This document shows positions 1 through 8,687 of a DNA stretch of 64,000 nucleotides, piece after piece. How positions within the stretch are numbered: position 1 is the first letter of the stretch; the number at the start of each line of letters is the position of its first letter. The position numbers were made by a program, and so were the translations under genes. The notes beneath the pieces are model-generated. The model was not told the DNA's origin. It ran no database searches and saw only the letters and a program-made list of their open reading frames with translations. Origin of the DNA: an uncultured Oscillospiraceae bacterium. Lineage in GTDB: Bacteria; Bacillota; Clostridia; Oscillospirales; Ruminococcaceae. The stretch covers positions 124,001 through 188,000 of the forward strand of contig CAKSZX010000002.1 in NCBI GenBank assembly GCA_934526065.1. Direction: 5' to 3'.

Positions 1-440
1 GTATGGGTCTTATTAAGTCCGGTATGGGCATAGGTAATTTGCTTTTGGACGGTATCGGTGACACCCTGCGTGTAAGCCTTACGGATTCACCTCTTAAAGA
101 AATTCCCGCCGGTTTTGATATTCTCCGTGCTGCAGGCATCAAAGTGCCCGGTCCGGAAATTATCTCTTGCCCCACTTGCGGCAGAACCAATCTTGATATT
201 GCCGCAATAGCAACACAGGTTGAAGAAAGATTAAAGGGAATAAACAAGAATATAAAAGTTGCCGTTATGGGTTGTGCGGTAAACGGCCCGGGCGAGGCCA
301 GAGAGGCCGATATAGGCATTGCATGCGGTGTTGACAATGCGGTTATGTTTAAAAAAGGCGAAAGAGTAAAGGTTTTACACGGCAATATAATTGACGAATT
401 TGTAAAATCCATTTATGAATATTTAGAGGAAACAAATTGA
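1..440 (+). CDS. ispG: 4-hydroxy-3-methylbut-2-enyl diphosphate synthase (IspG), C-terminal part
   Basis: Last 145 residues of the [4Fe-4S] enzyme that makes HMBPP in the MEP isoprenoid pathway in the cytosol. The start lies left of the window, so the N-terminal barrel is not seen. What remains is the cluster-binding half: CPTCGR supplies two Cys ligands, and MGCAVNGPGEAREADIG supplies the third Cys and the conserved Glu. The stop codon overlaps the TTG start of polC in the string TTGA, so the two genes are probably co-transcribed and perhaps translationally coupled. Only the window edge truncates the gene; nothing looks broken. Confidence 0.95.
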   Translation, partial: MGLIKSGMGIGNLLLDGIGDTLRVSLTDSPLKEIPAGFDILRAAGIKVPGPEIISCPTCGRTNLDIAAIATQVEERLKGINKNIKVAVMGCAVNGPGEAREADIGIACGVDNAVMFKKGERVKVLHGNIIDEFVKSIYEYLEETN

Positions 441-3400
441 GCAGAGCAGTTCTTGAAATTTACAATGATTACAATGGTGAGTATGTTGAACGGCTACAAG
501 GGGTAAATCTTGAAGCCATTGACATTTCCCACTCAAAAGCCCATCTCATGGTTAAGTTGTCGTCATATAGGTTAACCGAGATTGAACGGTTACAGCGGTT
601 TTGTGGCTTTTTAAGCGACAAATACCCGGACTATTCCATAGATATATTTAACAAATTTGATATTTCGTCATTTTGTCGGGGCGATTTGCAAATTTTATTA
701 AGAATGTTTTGCGGCGATGTAAAAAATGTTCCTTTGGAATATTTTAAAAATTCACAGGTAGAAATCGTAAACAACATTATGCACTTAACCGTGGATAAAG
801 GATACAGTTTTTTGGAAGGCTGCGGATTTTCCGGTTTACTGAGCCAATATATCTTTAAATTGACAGGTGAAAACATTCACATAGAGCTTGAAAATACACG
901 GACTGACGAAGAAGAAATTTCTCGGCCTGTGTTTGTTCCGCCTGTCATAAAACACATAGAAGAAAAGCCTAAACACAACGATTTTTACATTAACGGTTTA
1001 AATATAAAAGATGACTCTGTCAAAGTCTTTATAGGCAAGTACATACCGCCTAAAAATCTTAACAGCATAGAATATGCCATTGAAAAAAACGGCAGAGTTA
1101 CCCTTTGGGGTAAGGTCTTTGCCGTAAATCAGCAGGGCAATTTCAGAAAAATATATATTTATTCAATTACCGATGGCAAAAATTCAATAAATGTAAAACT
1201 TCTCCTTGACCCGGGTACAACGGATTTTGACAAATATGACGCAATTAAGCCGGGAACATACTTTCTTGTAAACGGCGATTGCCAAATGGACAAGTATGAA
1301 CGCGATTATGTTATTATGCCACATGACATTGTGACATTTTCCGTCGCACCCAAAAAGGACAAAGCCGAAAAGAAGAGAATTGAGTTGCATTTGCATACAA
1401 AGCTTTCTTCAATGGATGCAGTTGTAAACCCGGACGAGGCAGTTCGATATGCTCACGATATGGGTCACAAGGCGATAGCCATAACCGACCATGGGGTAGT
1501 GCAGGGGTTTCCACAGGCAATGCTTGAGGCAGAGTCAATACAAAAAAATGACCCGGATTTTAAGCTGATATACGGCTGCGAGGGCTACTTGGTTGATAAT
1601 ATCGTAAAAGTTTATGACGGTAAAACCACAGGAAATCTCCGTGATATAGAGTTTGTTGTTTTTGATATTGAAACAACGGGCTTGAATCCAAATAACGAGG
1701 CCATAACCGAGATAGGTGCAGTTAAATGGAAAAACGGTGATGTTATAGAGGAATTTCAAACATTTGTAAACCCGGGCAAAAAAATACCAGCCAATATTGT
1801 GGAACTTACAGGCATTACCGACGATATGGTAAAGGATGCACCGGGGCAGGCTCAGGCTATCGAAATGTTCAAAGAATTTTCCGGCAACAGGATTTTGGTT
1901 GCACACAACGGCGCCGGATTTGATATAAATTTCATTAAAGTTGTAGCCGCAAGGGAAGGTGTGGCGTTTACCTGTGAAAATCTTGATACATTGCCCTTGG
2001 CAAGAAATCTCCTTGAAGATTTGAATAATCACAAGCTGGATACATTGGCAAGACATTATAAATTAGGCGATTTTAACCACCACAGAGCCAATGACGATGC
2101 AGCAATGCTTGCAAAAATCTTTTACGGTTTAATAGAAGACCTTGAAAAGCAGGGTATAACGAATATCGAGGACATAAACGAAAACCTCAGCAGCACTGAA
2201 AAATTGCCCAGAAAGAGTTTTCATATCATTTTGCTTGTAAAAAACAGAATAGGTTTGAAAAATCTGTACAAACTTGTTTCGTATGGACATTTAAACTATT
2301 TCTTTAAAACACCCCGCATGCCTATGAGTGAAATAATCAAGTACAGAGAGGGTTTAATAATAGGTTCTGCCTGTGAAGCCGGTGAGCTTTACAGGGCTAT
2401 TGCCGATGGAAGAAGTTATGATGATTTATTAAAAATAGCATCTTTTTACGATTATTTAGAGATACAGCCCCTTGGCAACAACGAATATATGTACCGTGAA
2501 GGCAAAGTTGACTCTATGGAAGTACTAAGAGAGTATAACCGTATTATTGTAAGATTAGGTGACGACTTGAAAAAGCCTGTTGTGGCAACGGGGGATGTTC
2601 ACTTTTTAAATATGGACGATTCAATCTACCGTGCTATTCTGATGTCCGGCATGGGCTTTAAGGATGCAGATACACAGCGGCCTCTTTACTATCGTACAAC
2701 CGATGAAATGCTCAAAGAATTTGATTATTTAGGCAAAGAAAAGGCTTACGAAGTTGTTGTTACAAATACAAATCTTATTGCCGATATGATAGACGGTGAT
2801 ATAAGGGCAATACCTAAGGGTACATTCCCGCCGAGTATTGACGGTGCGGAAGAAGAACTTAAATCCGCCACATACGAAAAACTGTACAGAGTTTATGGGG
2901 ATAATCCACCGAAACTCATAGTTGACCGTGTAGAAAAAGAGCTTAACAGCGTTATTCAGCACGGTTATGCGGTTCTTTATGTTATCGCTAAAAAGCTTGT
3001 ACACAACTCCGAGGAACACGGCTATTTGGTTGGCTCCCGTGGATCGGTAGGCTCTTCTGCTTTGGCTTTTTTCTCCGGTATTTCGGAAGTAAACCCATTG
3101 CCGCCTCACTATTTGTGCCCAAAGTGTAAATACTGCACATTTGATGTGCCGGAAAATATCTTAAACGGCTTTGACCTTGAAGATAAATACTGCCCTGTTT
3201 GTGGGGAGAAAATGATAGGTGACGGCAATGATATTCCTTTTGAAACTTTCCTGGGCTTCAACGGCGATAAAGAGCCGGATATCGACCTTAACTTCTCCGG
3301 CGAATACCAATTCTATGCTCATCGCTACACAGAGGAGCTGTTCGGTAAAGAGTACACATTTAAAGCCGGCACGGTATCCGCTTTGCAGGATAAAACTGCC

Positions 3401-4717
3401 TACGGATATGTAAAAAAATATCTTGAAGAAAGAGGTAAAACTCTCAACAAGGCGGAGGAAAACAGGCTTACATTAGGTTGTTCCGGGGTGAAGAGAACTA
3501 CCGGACAGCACCCGGGTGGTATGGTTGTTGTGCCGTCAAATTACGAGATTTACGATTTCTGCCCGGTACAACACCCGGCGGACTCAAAAGAAAAGGGTGT
3601 TATAACCACCCACTTTGAATTTAAATATCTCCATGATACTCTTTTAAAACTGGATATTCTCGGTCACGATGTGCCTACAATGTACAAGCATCTTGAAAAT
3701 TTAACCGGGTTAAGCATGTATGATGTGCCTATGAACGATCGCAAAGTTTACAAAATGCTCACCAGCACCGAGCCGATAGGAGTAAAAGAAGAGGATATTA
3801 TGAGCACCACTTCCACATTCGGTATCCCGGAACTGGGCACCGACTTTGTGCGACAGATGCTTATGGAGGCTAAGCCTCAGACATTTGCGGATTTGATACA
3901 AATTTCCGGCCTAAGCCATGGCACCGATGTTTGGAACGGCAACGCACAAGACCTTATTAAAAGTGGCACCTGCACTATTGCAAATGTTATCGGCACCCGT
4001 GACAGCATCATGTTGGAGCTTATAAAAAAGGGCGTTGACAAGGCCAAAGCATTTAAAATTATGGAGATAACCCGTAAGGGTAAGGCGGCTAAGGAATTTA
4101 CGCCGGAACTTGAAGGCATGCTCCGTGAAAACGGCGTTGAAGATTGGTATATAGAAAGTTGTAAAAAGATAAAGTATATGTTTCCGAAGGCTCATGCCGT
4201 GGCTTATCTTATTGCCGCCATAAGAATGATGTGGTTTAAGCTGTATTATCCTTTGGAATTTTACGCAACTTATTTCACCGTCAGAGGCGATGCGGTTGAT
4301 TACGAAGCGGCGATAGGCGGCAAAAAAGTTGCTACCAAAAAGCTGAAAGATTTAAGCCGGAGAATGCGTATCGAAAAAACTGCAAAAGATGAAGAATCCA
4401 GGACATCTTTGCAGATGGTTTGCGAAATGCTTTCAAGAGGTTATGAATTTTTGCCGATAAAACTGGGTTCAAGCCTTGCAAAAGATTATAAGATAGAGGA
4501 CGGCAAAATAAGACTGCCTTATATGTCACTTAAAGGGGTAGGCGAATCTGCCGCAATTCAGCTTGAAAACGCCTGCAAAGAAAACAGCGACTTTTTGTCC
4601 GTGGAGGACTTCCAAAGTCAATCGGGGGTTTCTTCATCTGTTCTCGATACTCTTTATGAGGTTGGGGCTTTAGGCAATATGCCCCAGACAAATCAGGTTT
4701 CATTCTTCAATATGTAA
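437..4717 (+). CDS. polC: DNA polymerase III alpha subunit, PolC type
   Basis: Replicative DNA polymerase of low-GC Firmicutes; 1426 residues, normal for PolC, with no intein. Seen in order: an N-terminal region to about residue 230; an OB-type segment (about 230-310); a PHP domain starting at ELHLHTKLSSMDAV (about 315) with AITDHG (about 348); an inserted 3'-5' exonuclease with FDIETTGL (about 410) and HHRANDDAA; a four-Cys zinc motif, CPKCKYC then KYCPVCG (about 894-926); and the catalytic PDIDLNFSG (about 945). A helix-hairpin-helix tail follows. The start is TTG, overlapping the ispG stop; no better ATG lies nearby. PolC together with DnaE in one genome is typical of Firmicutes. Confidence 0.97.
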   Translation: MSRAVLEIYNDYNGEYVERLQGVNLEAIDISHSKAHLMVKLSSYRLTEIERLQRFCGFLSDKYPDYSIDIFNKFDISSFCRGDLQILLRMFCGDVKNVPLEYFKNSQVEIVNNIMHLTVDKGYSFLEGCGFSGLLSQYIFKLTGENIHIELENTRTDEEEISRPVFVPPVIKHIEEKPKHNDFYINGLNIKDDSVKVFIGKYIPPKNLNSIEYAIEKNGRVTLWGKVFAVNQQGNFRKIYIYSITDGKNSINVKLLLDPGTTDFDKYDAIKPGTYFLVNGDCQMDKYERDYVIMPHDIVTFSVAPKKDKAEKKRIELHLHTKLSSMDAVVNPDEAVRYAHDMGHKAIAITDHGVVQGFPQAMLEAESIQKNDPDFKLIYGCEGYLVDNIVKVYDGKTTGNLRDIEFVVFDIETTGLNPNNEAITEIGAVKWKNGDVIEEFQTFVNPGKKIPANIVELTGITDDMVKDAPGQAQAIEMFKEFSGNRILVAHNGAGFDINFIKVVAAREGVAFTCENLDTLPLARNLLEDLNNHKLDTLARHYKLGDFNHHRANDDAAMLAKIFYGLIEDLEKQGITNIEDINENLSSTEKLPRKSFHIILLVKNRIGLKNLYKLVSYGHLNYFFKTPRMPMSEIIKYREGLIIGSACEAGELYRAIADGRSYDDLLKIASFYDYLEIQPLGNNEYMYREGKVDSMEVLREYNRIIVRLGDDLKKPVVATGDVHFLNMDDSIYRAILMSGMGFKDADTQRPLYYRTTDEMLKEFDYLGKEKAYEVVVTNTNLIADMIDGDIRAIPKGTFPPSIDGAEEELKSATYEKLYRVYGDNPPKLIVDRVEKELNSVIQHGYAVLYVIAKKLVHNSEEHGYLVGSRGSVGSSALAFFSGISEVNPLPPHYLCPKCKYCTFDVPENILNGFDLEDKYCPVCGEKMIGDGNDIPFETFLGFNGDKEPDIDLNFSGEYQFYAHRYTEELFGKEYTFKAGTVSALQDKTAYGYVKKYLEERGKTLNKAEENRLTLGCSGVKRTTGQHPGGMVVVPSNYEIYDFCPVQHPADSKEKGVITTHFEFKYLHDTLLKLDILGHDVPTMYKHLENLTGLSMYDVPMNDRKVYKMLTSTEPIGVKEEDIMSTTSTFGIPELGTDFVRQMLMEAKPQTFADLIQISGLSHGTDVWNGNAQDLIKSGTCTIANVIGTRDSIMLELIKKGVDKAKAFKIMEITRKGKAAKEFTPELEGMLRENGVEDWYIESCKKIKYMFPKAHAVAYLIAAIRMMWFKLYYPLEFYATYFTVRGDAVDYEAAIGGKKVATKKLKDLSRRMRIEKTAKDEESRTSLQMVCEMLSRGYEFLPIKLGSSLAKDYKIEDGKIRLPYMSLKGVGESAAIQLENACKENSDFLSVEDFQSQSGVSSSVLDTLYEVGALGNMPQTNQVSFFNM

Positions 4718-4738
4718 TTGAAATTATATAAAGCAAAA

Positions 4739-4780
4739 GGCAGACAGAAGGCGGAAAAACTTTCTGTTTGCCATATTTTG
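4739..4780 (+). terminator. Intrinsic terminator after polC
   Basis: Stem GGCAGACAGAAG paired with CTTTCTGTTTGCC (one G-T wobble and one imperfect pair), followed by ATATTTTG. It starts 22 bases after the polC stop and precedes the nrdR promoter. Confidence 0.75.
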
Positions 4781-4792
4781 TCAAAATAAATA

Positions 4793-4821
4793 TTGAATTA
4801 TGACACAAAAATTTATATAAT
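4793..4821 (+). promoter_or_regulatory. Sigma-A type promoter for nrdR
   Basis: TTGAAT (4793-4798), a 17-base spacer, then TATAAT (4816-4821). Transcription would begin near 4828, about 26 bases before the nrdR ATG, which has GAGG upstream. No convincing NrdR box was seen around it. Confidence 0.7.
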
Positions 4822-4853
4822 ATTTGTAATAAAAACTAATTTAGAGGTATAAA

Positions 4854-5315
4854 ATGAAATGTCCATATTGCGGCAGCTTTGAAAGTAAAGTTGTCGATTC
4901 AAGACCAACAGAAGACGGCGAGAGAATACGCAGAAGAAGAGAGTGCGTAGATTGCTCAAAGAGGTTTACCACATTTGAAACAATAGAGTTAAGCCCTATA
5001 ATGGTGCAAAAGAAAAACGGTTCAATCCAGGCTTTTAACCGTGACAAACTTTTAAACGGAATGATAAAATCCTGCGAAAAACGCCCTGTGGCCATTAAAG
5101 ACTTGGAAAAAGCCGTAGATAACATAGAGTACAAAATTGTGAACAGCCTTAAAAGCGAAGTTTCTTCCGCCGAACTGGGCGATATGGTTATGGAAGAACT
5201 CAAACGCTTGGACGAGGTGGCCTATGTGCGTTTTGCTTCGGTTTATAGGCAGTTCAGCGATATACAGTCTTTTTATAAAGAAATATCGGACTTTATCAAT
5301 AAGAAAAGCAACTAA
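4854..5315 (+). CDS. nrdR: Transcriptional repressor NrdR
   Basis: Repressor of ribonucleotide reductase genes that senses ATP/dATP through an ATP-cone. The 153-residue length is standard. The N-terminal zinc ribbon is complete (CPYCG at residues 3-7, then CVDC), followed by the basic stretch RIRRRREC and RFTTFE. The ATP-cone begins with IMVQKKNGSIQAFNRDKL. It is a single gene with its own promoter and an upstream terminator. The last 4 bases overlap the end of the convergent DUF4363 gene. The nrd genes it would control are not in the window. Confidence 0.96.
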   Translation: MKCPYCGSFESKVVDSRPTEDGERIRRRRECVDCSKRFTTFETIELSPIMVQKKNGSIQAFNRDKLLNGMIKSCEKRPVAIKDLEKAVDNIEYKIVNSLKSEVSSAELGDMVMEELKRLDEVAYVRFASVYRQFSDIQSFYKEISDFINKKSN

Positions 5316-5674
5316 TCTATAACCGATATATACTCTTTTATGGTGGTTATGTCGGATAGTATTTCAACTGCACACCGGCGGCAGTCATCGGCATTTTGAT
5401 ATTCCATTCCGTTTTTCATCAAAGCAATATTTAATTGAATATCCCGGATATGCTCCTTACTTATTAAAAGTTGGAGCGTATCCTTTTTGTCTTTGTAAAA
5501 AATTTCCATTTTGTCAAGTTTTTGCCGGTATTCATCATCACATTCTTCCATTTGAGAAAATGTTACCGCATAGGCTCTCAGCACATTTAAATTTGTTTCA
5601 CAAGCACGGTGAATAATCACCGAGCCAAACAGAATGGATAAAAATACTCCGACAGCAATTTTAAAGTGGCTCAT
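5312..5674 (-). CDS. DUF4363 family membrane-anchored protein
   Basis: A 120-residue protein with one N-terminal hydrophobic segment (about residues 5-22, FKIAVGVFLSILFGSVII), which is either an anchor or an uncleaved signal. An extracytoplasmic, mostly helical domain rich in charged residues follows. This matches the DUF4363 pattern, whose members commonly lie directly after a DUF421 gene in Clostridia. It overlaps that gene by 4 bases (ATGA), so the two are coupled. Function is unknown; the pairing suggests a membrane complex with the DUF421 protein. No catalytic motif is visible. Confidence 0.75.
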   Translation of the reverse strand: MSHFKIAVGVFLSILFGSVIIHRACETNLNVLRAYAVTFSQMEECDDEYRQKLDKMEIFYKDKKDTLQLLISKEHIRDIQLNIALMKNGMEYQNADDCRRCAVEILSDITTIKEYISVID

Positions 5675-6324
5675 ATAATCTCCTTTTTTGTAATGTTGTA
5701 ATTATCATCTCCGTCATACAAAAGTAAAAGTATTTGTGATAAATCCATATTTTCTTTTTTCAGTATATTTTCAAGTTTTTTATCGTCAAAGGATACAATC
5801 GGGTAATTTTCATATTGCTTTTTACCGTCAATTACCATGGCAAAAGGCGGAATTTCAGCCTTTTTTAATGTTGTTTGAATATTTGGCGCAGGGTAAATGT
5901 TTACCGCACCTGTGGTTTCCACAATGGCAAGAGCCACTTCTTCAAGGTAAAAAATATCCTTTGAGCGCATGGATTCAAGTATATCGTCAACGGTAAATCT
6001 CAGTTCGTTCATTGTAAACTGGTCTATAACCCCTTTTTTAATAAGCACTTTCTGTTTGCCCTGTGTAAAGTTTGCAAGTTTGTTGTTACTCCTTGCAAAT
6101 TGGGAAGAAAACACCTCATAACATACAATAAGCAAAATCGGGATAACCGAGTACAAAATAGGCAGTTCCGGTGCTTCAATGGCCATAGATGTTAAATTTG
6201 ATATCAACATTGTGGCCACAAGGTCACTGGGCTGAAATTCCCCCAAATTTTTCTTTCCCATAATTCTTACGGATGCCATTATAAGCAAAAACATAAGAGT
6301 TGTTCTTATTATCATCGAATACAT
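5671..6324 (-). CDS. DUF421 (YetF-like) membrane protein
   Basis: A 217-residue protein with three N-terminal membrane segments and a cytoplasmic domain. The family hallmark is the N-terminal run ASVRIMGKKNLGEFQPSDLV, followed by the YetF domain with KKGVIDQFTMNELRFTVDDI. Several DUF421 paralogs in Bacillus (YetF, YrbG, YdfR) are spore or membrane proteins of poorly known role. Transcription diverges from the gerA-like operon. The Shine-Dalgarno region lies inside an inverted repeat shared with the gerA-like gene, which hints at coordinated, possibly sporulation-stage, expression (inference). Confidence 0.85.
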   Translation of the reverse strand: MYSMIIRTTLMFLLIMASVRIMGKKNLGEFQPSDLVATMLISNLTSMAIEAPELPILYSVIPILLIVCYEVFSSQFARSNNKLANFTQGKQKVLIKKGVIDQFTMNELRFTVDDILESMRSKDIFYLEEVALAIVETTGAVNIYPAPNIQTTLKKAEIPPFAMVIDGKKQYENYPIVSFDDKKLENILKKENMDLSQILLLLYDGDDNYNITKKEII

Positions 6325-6328
6325 ATTT

Positions 6329-6393
6329 TCACCTCGATTTATTGTTCCCGTCGCCTAAAAATATATTCGTCGGTCAATAATAAATCGAGGTGA
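6329..6393. repeat. 15-bp perfect inverted repeat between two divergent genes
   Basis: Arm TCACCTCGATTTATT (6329-6343) and its exact reverse complement AATAAATCGAGGTGA (6379-6393) are 35 bases apart. Each arm contains the GAGGTGA ribosome binding site of the gene on its side: DUF421, starting at 6324 on minus, and the gerA-like gene, starting at 6400 on plus. The two divergent genes therefore have the same leader end. The space between must hold both promoters; faint sigma-G-like elements (GAATA, CAATAATA) can be found but are not convincing. Confidence 0.8.
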
Positions 6394-6399
6394 TTTAAT

Positions 6400-7785
6400 A
6401 TGCAAAAAGTAAGTTCTGTTTTACAAGAAAACATAGATTATATTAAAGATTATTTTGAAAATTCGGCGGATTTGTACTGTAAAAATTTAACCGTCGCCGG
6501 CAATGATTGCTGTGTTTGTATGTGTGAAGATTTAACCGATACCGCACGACTGTATGATATTTATCTAAACCCCATGGGTAAAATCACAGAAAAGCAAGTG
6601 GGAGATAATTTGTTTGATTATCTTGCAAATTCTTCGGCTATACCTGTGAATACCGAATTACTTGATAATTTTACGGATATAACAAAAGCCCTTACCGGCG
6701 GTACGGCAGTAATGTTTGTGGCCGGCGATACAAGGGCCATGGCAATGCAAGCCCCGGGCTATCCCACAAGAGGAATTGACAAACCCACAAATGAAAATAA
6801 TCTAAGGGGAACAAAAGAGAGCTTTATGGATTCGGGCAGAAAAAATATGGCTCTTATTCGTCGCCGAATCAGATCGAAAAATCTGTGTATAGAAACTTTT
6901 CAAGTGGGGGAAAAGACCCAAACCGAAATCACCGTATATCATCATAAAGATTACTGCCCTCAAAAACTGTATGATTATGTTACAGAAAAAATAAAAAACA
7001 CCGATTTGCCAATGGTGTTTGAAAGCGGTTATCTGTCTCCCTTTGTAGATAAAACCCGATTTTCTCTTTTTACTTCTTGTGGTTTTACCGAAAGGCCGGA
7101 TACATTCTGCGCTAAATTGTGTGAGGGCAGGGTTGGAGTAATTGTTGACGGTACACCCTACGCTCTTGTTTATCCGTATAAGTTCAATGATAATTTTAAC
7201 GCCGGTGACGATTACGCACAGCGCCCGTATTTCGCCGCCTTTACAAGAATTATGAGATATATAGCTTTTGTGCTGTCCGTAGCTTTGCCCGGTTTTTATG
7301 TGGCCTTTGCCTCTTACGCACCGCAAACCCTTGTCAATAAATTGTTGTTCAACATTTATTATTCTCAAAATAAAACCCCTTTGCCGCTTTTTCGGGAGGC
7401 CGCCGTTATATGTCTTTTGTTTGAAGTAATAAAGGAGGCCGGGCTTCGCATGCCGGGTGCAATAGGAAATTCTGTGTCGCTTGTTGCCGCATTGATAATA
7501 GGGGACGCAGCCGTAAGTGCAGGAATTATCGGCAATGCCGTTTTGATAGTTTGTGCAATGAGCGTTGCCACTTCTTTTATGATACCCTCGTTTTATGAGC
7601 CAATCACACTTTTCAGACTTGTGTTTATAACCTTGGCAGGGTTGTTTGGCATAGCCGGCGTAAGTATGGCTTTTATAATCCTTATTATCAATGTTTTAAA
7701 TGTTGATAGTTTTGACGACGAATATGTGGATACCGACATCGGTAGCATGGATAAAATTTTAAAGGACAGTTTAAGGAATTTATAA
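6400..7785 (+). CDS. GerA family spore germination protein (A subunit)
   Basis: The A subunit of a GerA-type germinant receptor, which sits in the inner spore membrane and triggers germination. It has 461 residues, close to the usual 480. A large N-terminal soluble region carries YPTRGIDKPTNENNLRGTKE, a variant of the family's PxRxIxEPxxExxVRGPxxGF signature. Four to five membrane segments follow from about residue 285, including EVIKEAGLRMPGAIGNSVSLV, typical of GerA. It is the first gene of a three-gene operon (overlaps of 1 and 4 bases) in the usual A-B-C order. The start is ATG with GAGGTGA six bases upstream. Confidence 0.93.
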   Translation: MQKVSSVLQENIDYIKDYFENSADLYCKNLTVAGNDCCVCMCEDLTDTARLYDIYLNPMGKITEKQVGDNLFDYLANSSAIPVNTELLDNFTDITKALTGGTAVMFVAGDTRAMAMQAPGYPTRGIDKPTNENNLRGTKESFMDSGRKNMALIRRRIRSKNLCIETFQVGEKTQTEITVYHHKDYCPQKLYDYVTEKIKNTDLPMVFESGYLSPFVDKTRFSLFTSCGFTERPDTFCAKLCEGRVGVIVDGTPYALVYPYKFNDNFNAGDDYAQRPYFAAFTRIMRYIAFVLSVALPGFYVAFASYAPQTLVNKLLFNIYYSQNKTPLPLFREAAVICLLFEVIKEAGLRMPGAIGNSVSLVAALIIGDAAVSAGIIGNAVLIVCAMSVATSFMIPSFYEPITLFRLVFITLAGLFGIAGVSMAFIILIINVLNVDSFDDEYVDTDIGSMDKILKDSLRNL

Positions 7786-8687
7786 TGGAAAAAAGCCCAT
7801 TTTTAAAAAATTTCATATTTATTTTTTGCTGTGCCGTATTTGATTTTACGGTTGCGGTCTCTGCGGAAAACGGCAGTACAAAAAGTTGGCTTTTCAACAT
7901 AGGCATTTATTGCCGGCTGCGGTGTGTTGTTATTTTGCTGCCACAGGGTAATAGTTTTTCAAAAATCGAGAAATTATTTATCGGTTTATTTTTAATTTTC
8001 CTTATTGCCAATAGCACTGCCGCCGCAAGCACCTATATGAAAAACTATAACAGCGAATACACAGCTCTTTCCACGGTAATTATCACGGTGATAACGGTTG
8101 TTTTCTTTTTATTTGCCGGTGAGAAAAAATCAGATATGTATATAAAATCAATGTTCATTATGATTTGTGTTATGGTTTTTGTTGTTCTGTTGTCTAACTA
8201 CAAAAAGCTGAATGCTATAAATATTTACAGTCGGCGGGAGGAAAGACAAACTCCTTGTCATATAATGCGAATTTTCAACTTTCTTGTGCCGACGGTTGTT
8301 CTTACAGACAAAAGAGAAAAGCAAAGGGCCCCATTGAATATAATTATGCGGTTGACTGTTACCGGGCTTTTTACCGTGTTTGCATACATGGCCGTAAAAG
8401 GAAATTTGATGATAAATATGTCGCCGATGGCGGTTTTATTTACGGTTTCTTCCGGAAAAATGATAAGAAATTATGACGCTATATATAATTTTCTTATGTT
8501 TTTTAATTTAAGCGCTGTTGTGGGCATTTACACATGGGCATTTTATAAATTAGGTGTTCAAAAGCGTTTGATGATGTTGTTGCTGCCGATATATTTTGCG
8601 GTAAATTTAATAAGCGGCGCCGTTATAATTCTGTGTGAGGTATTTATACTGTTTATATTATTTGCAAGGGGAGTAGCAGAAAAATGA
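7785..8687 (+). CDS. Diverged GerB-like germination permease subunit
   Basis: Judged mainly by position (second gene of a gerA-gerB-gerC operon) and by many membrane segments. GerB proteins are amino-acid-permease-like and about 360 residues long; this one is 300. The N-terminal part around residues 30-60 (KSWLFNIGIYCRLRCVVILL) looks unlike the family, which suggests a lost segment or internal frameshift in the first helices. The rest shows about seven hydrophobic stretches, with a long basic segment (SRREERQTP) near residue 150. The reading frame is open throughout and overlaps its neighbours, so it is probably expressed, but its receptor function is uncertain. Confidence 0.6.
   Translation: MEKSPFLKNFIFIFCCAVFDFTVAVSAENGSTKSWLFNIGIYCRLRCVVILLPQGNSFSKIEKLFIGLFLIFLIANSTAAASTYMKNYNSEYTALSTVIITVITVVFFLFAGEKKSDMYIKSMFIMICVMVFVVLLSNYKKLNAINIYSRREERQTPCHIMRIFNFLVPTVVLTDKREKQRAPLNIIMRLTVTGLFTVFAYMAVKGNLMINMSPMAVLFTVSSGKMIRNYDAIYNFLMFFNLSAVVGIYTWAFYKLGVQKRLMMLLLPIYFAVNLISGAVIILCEVFILFILFARGVAEK

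Noticed and set aside
1535..2056. Minus-strand open frame of 173 codons opposite polC
   Set aside because: Antisense to the PHP/exonuclease region of polC; no start signals, and the composition is that of a reverse-complement shadow.
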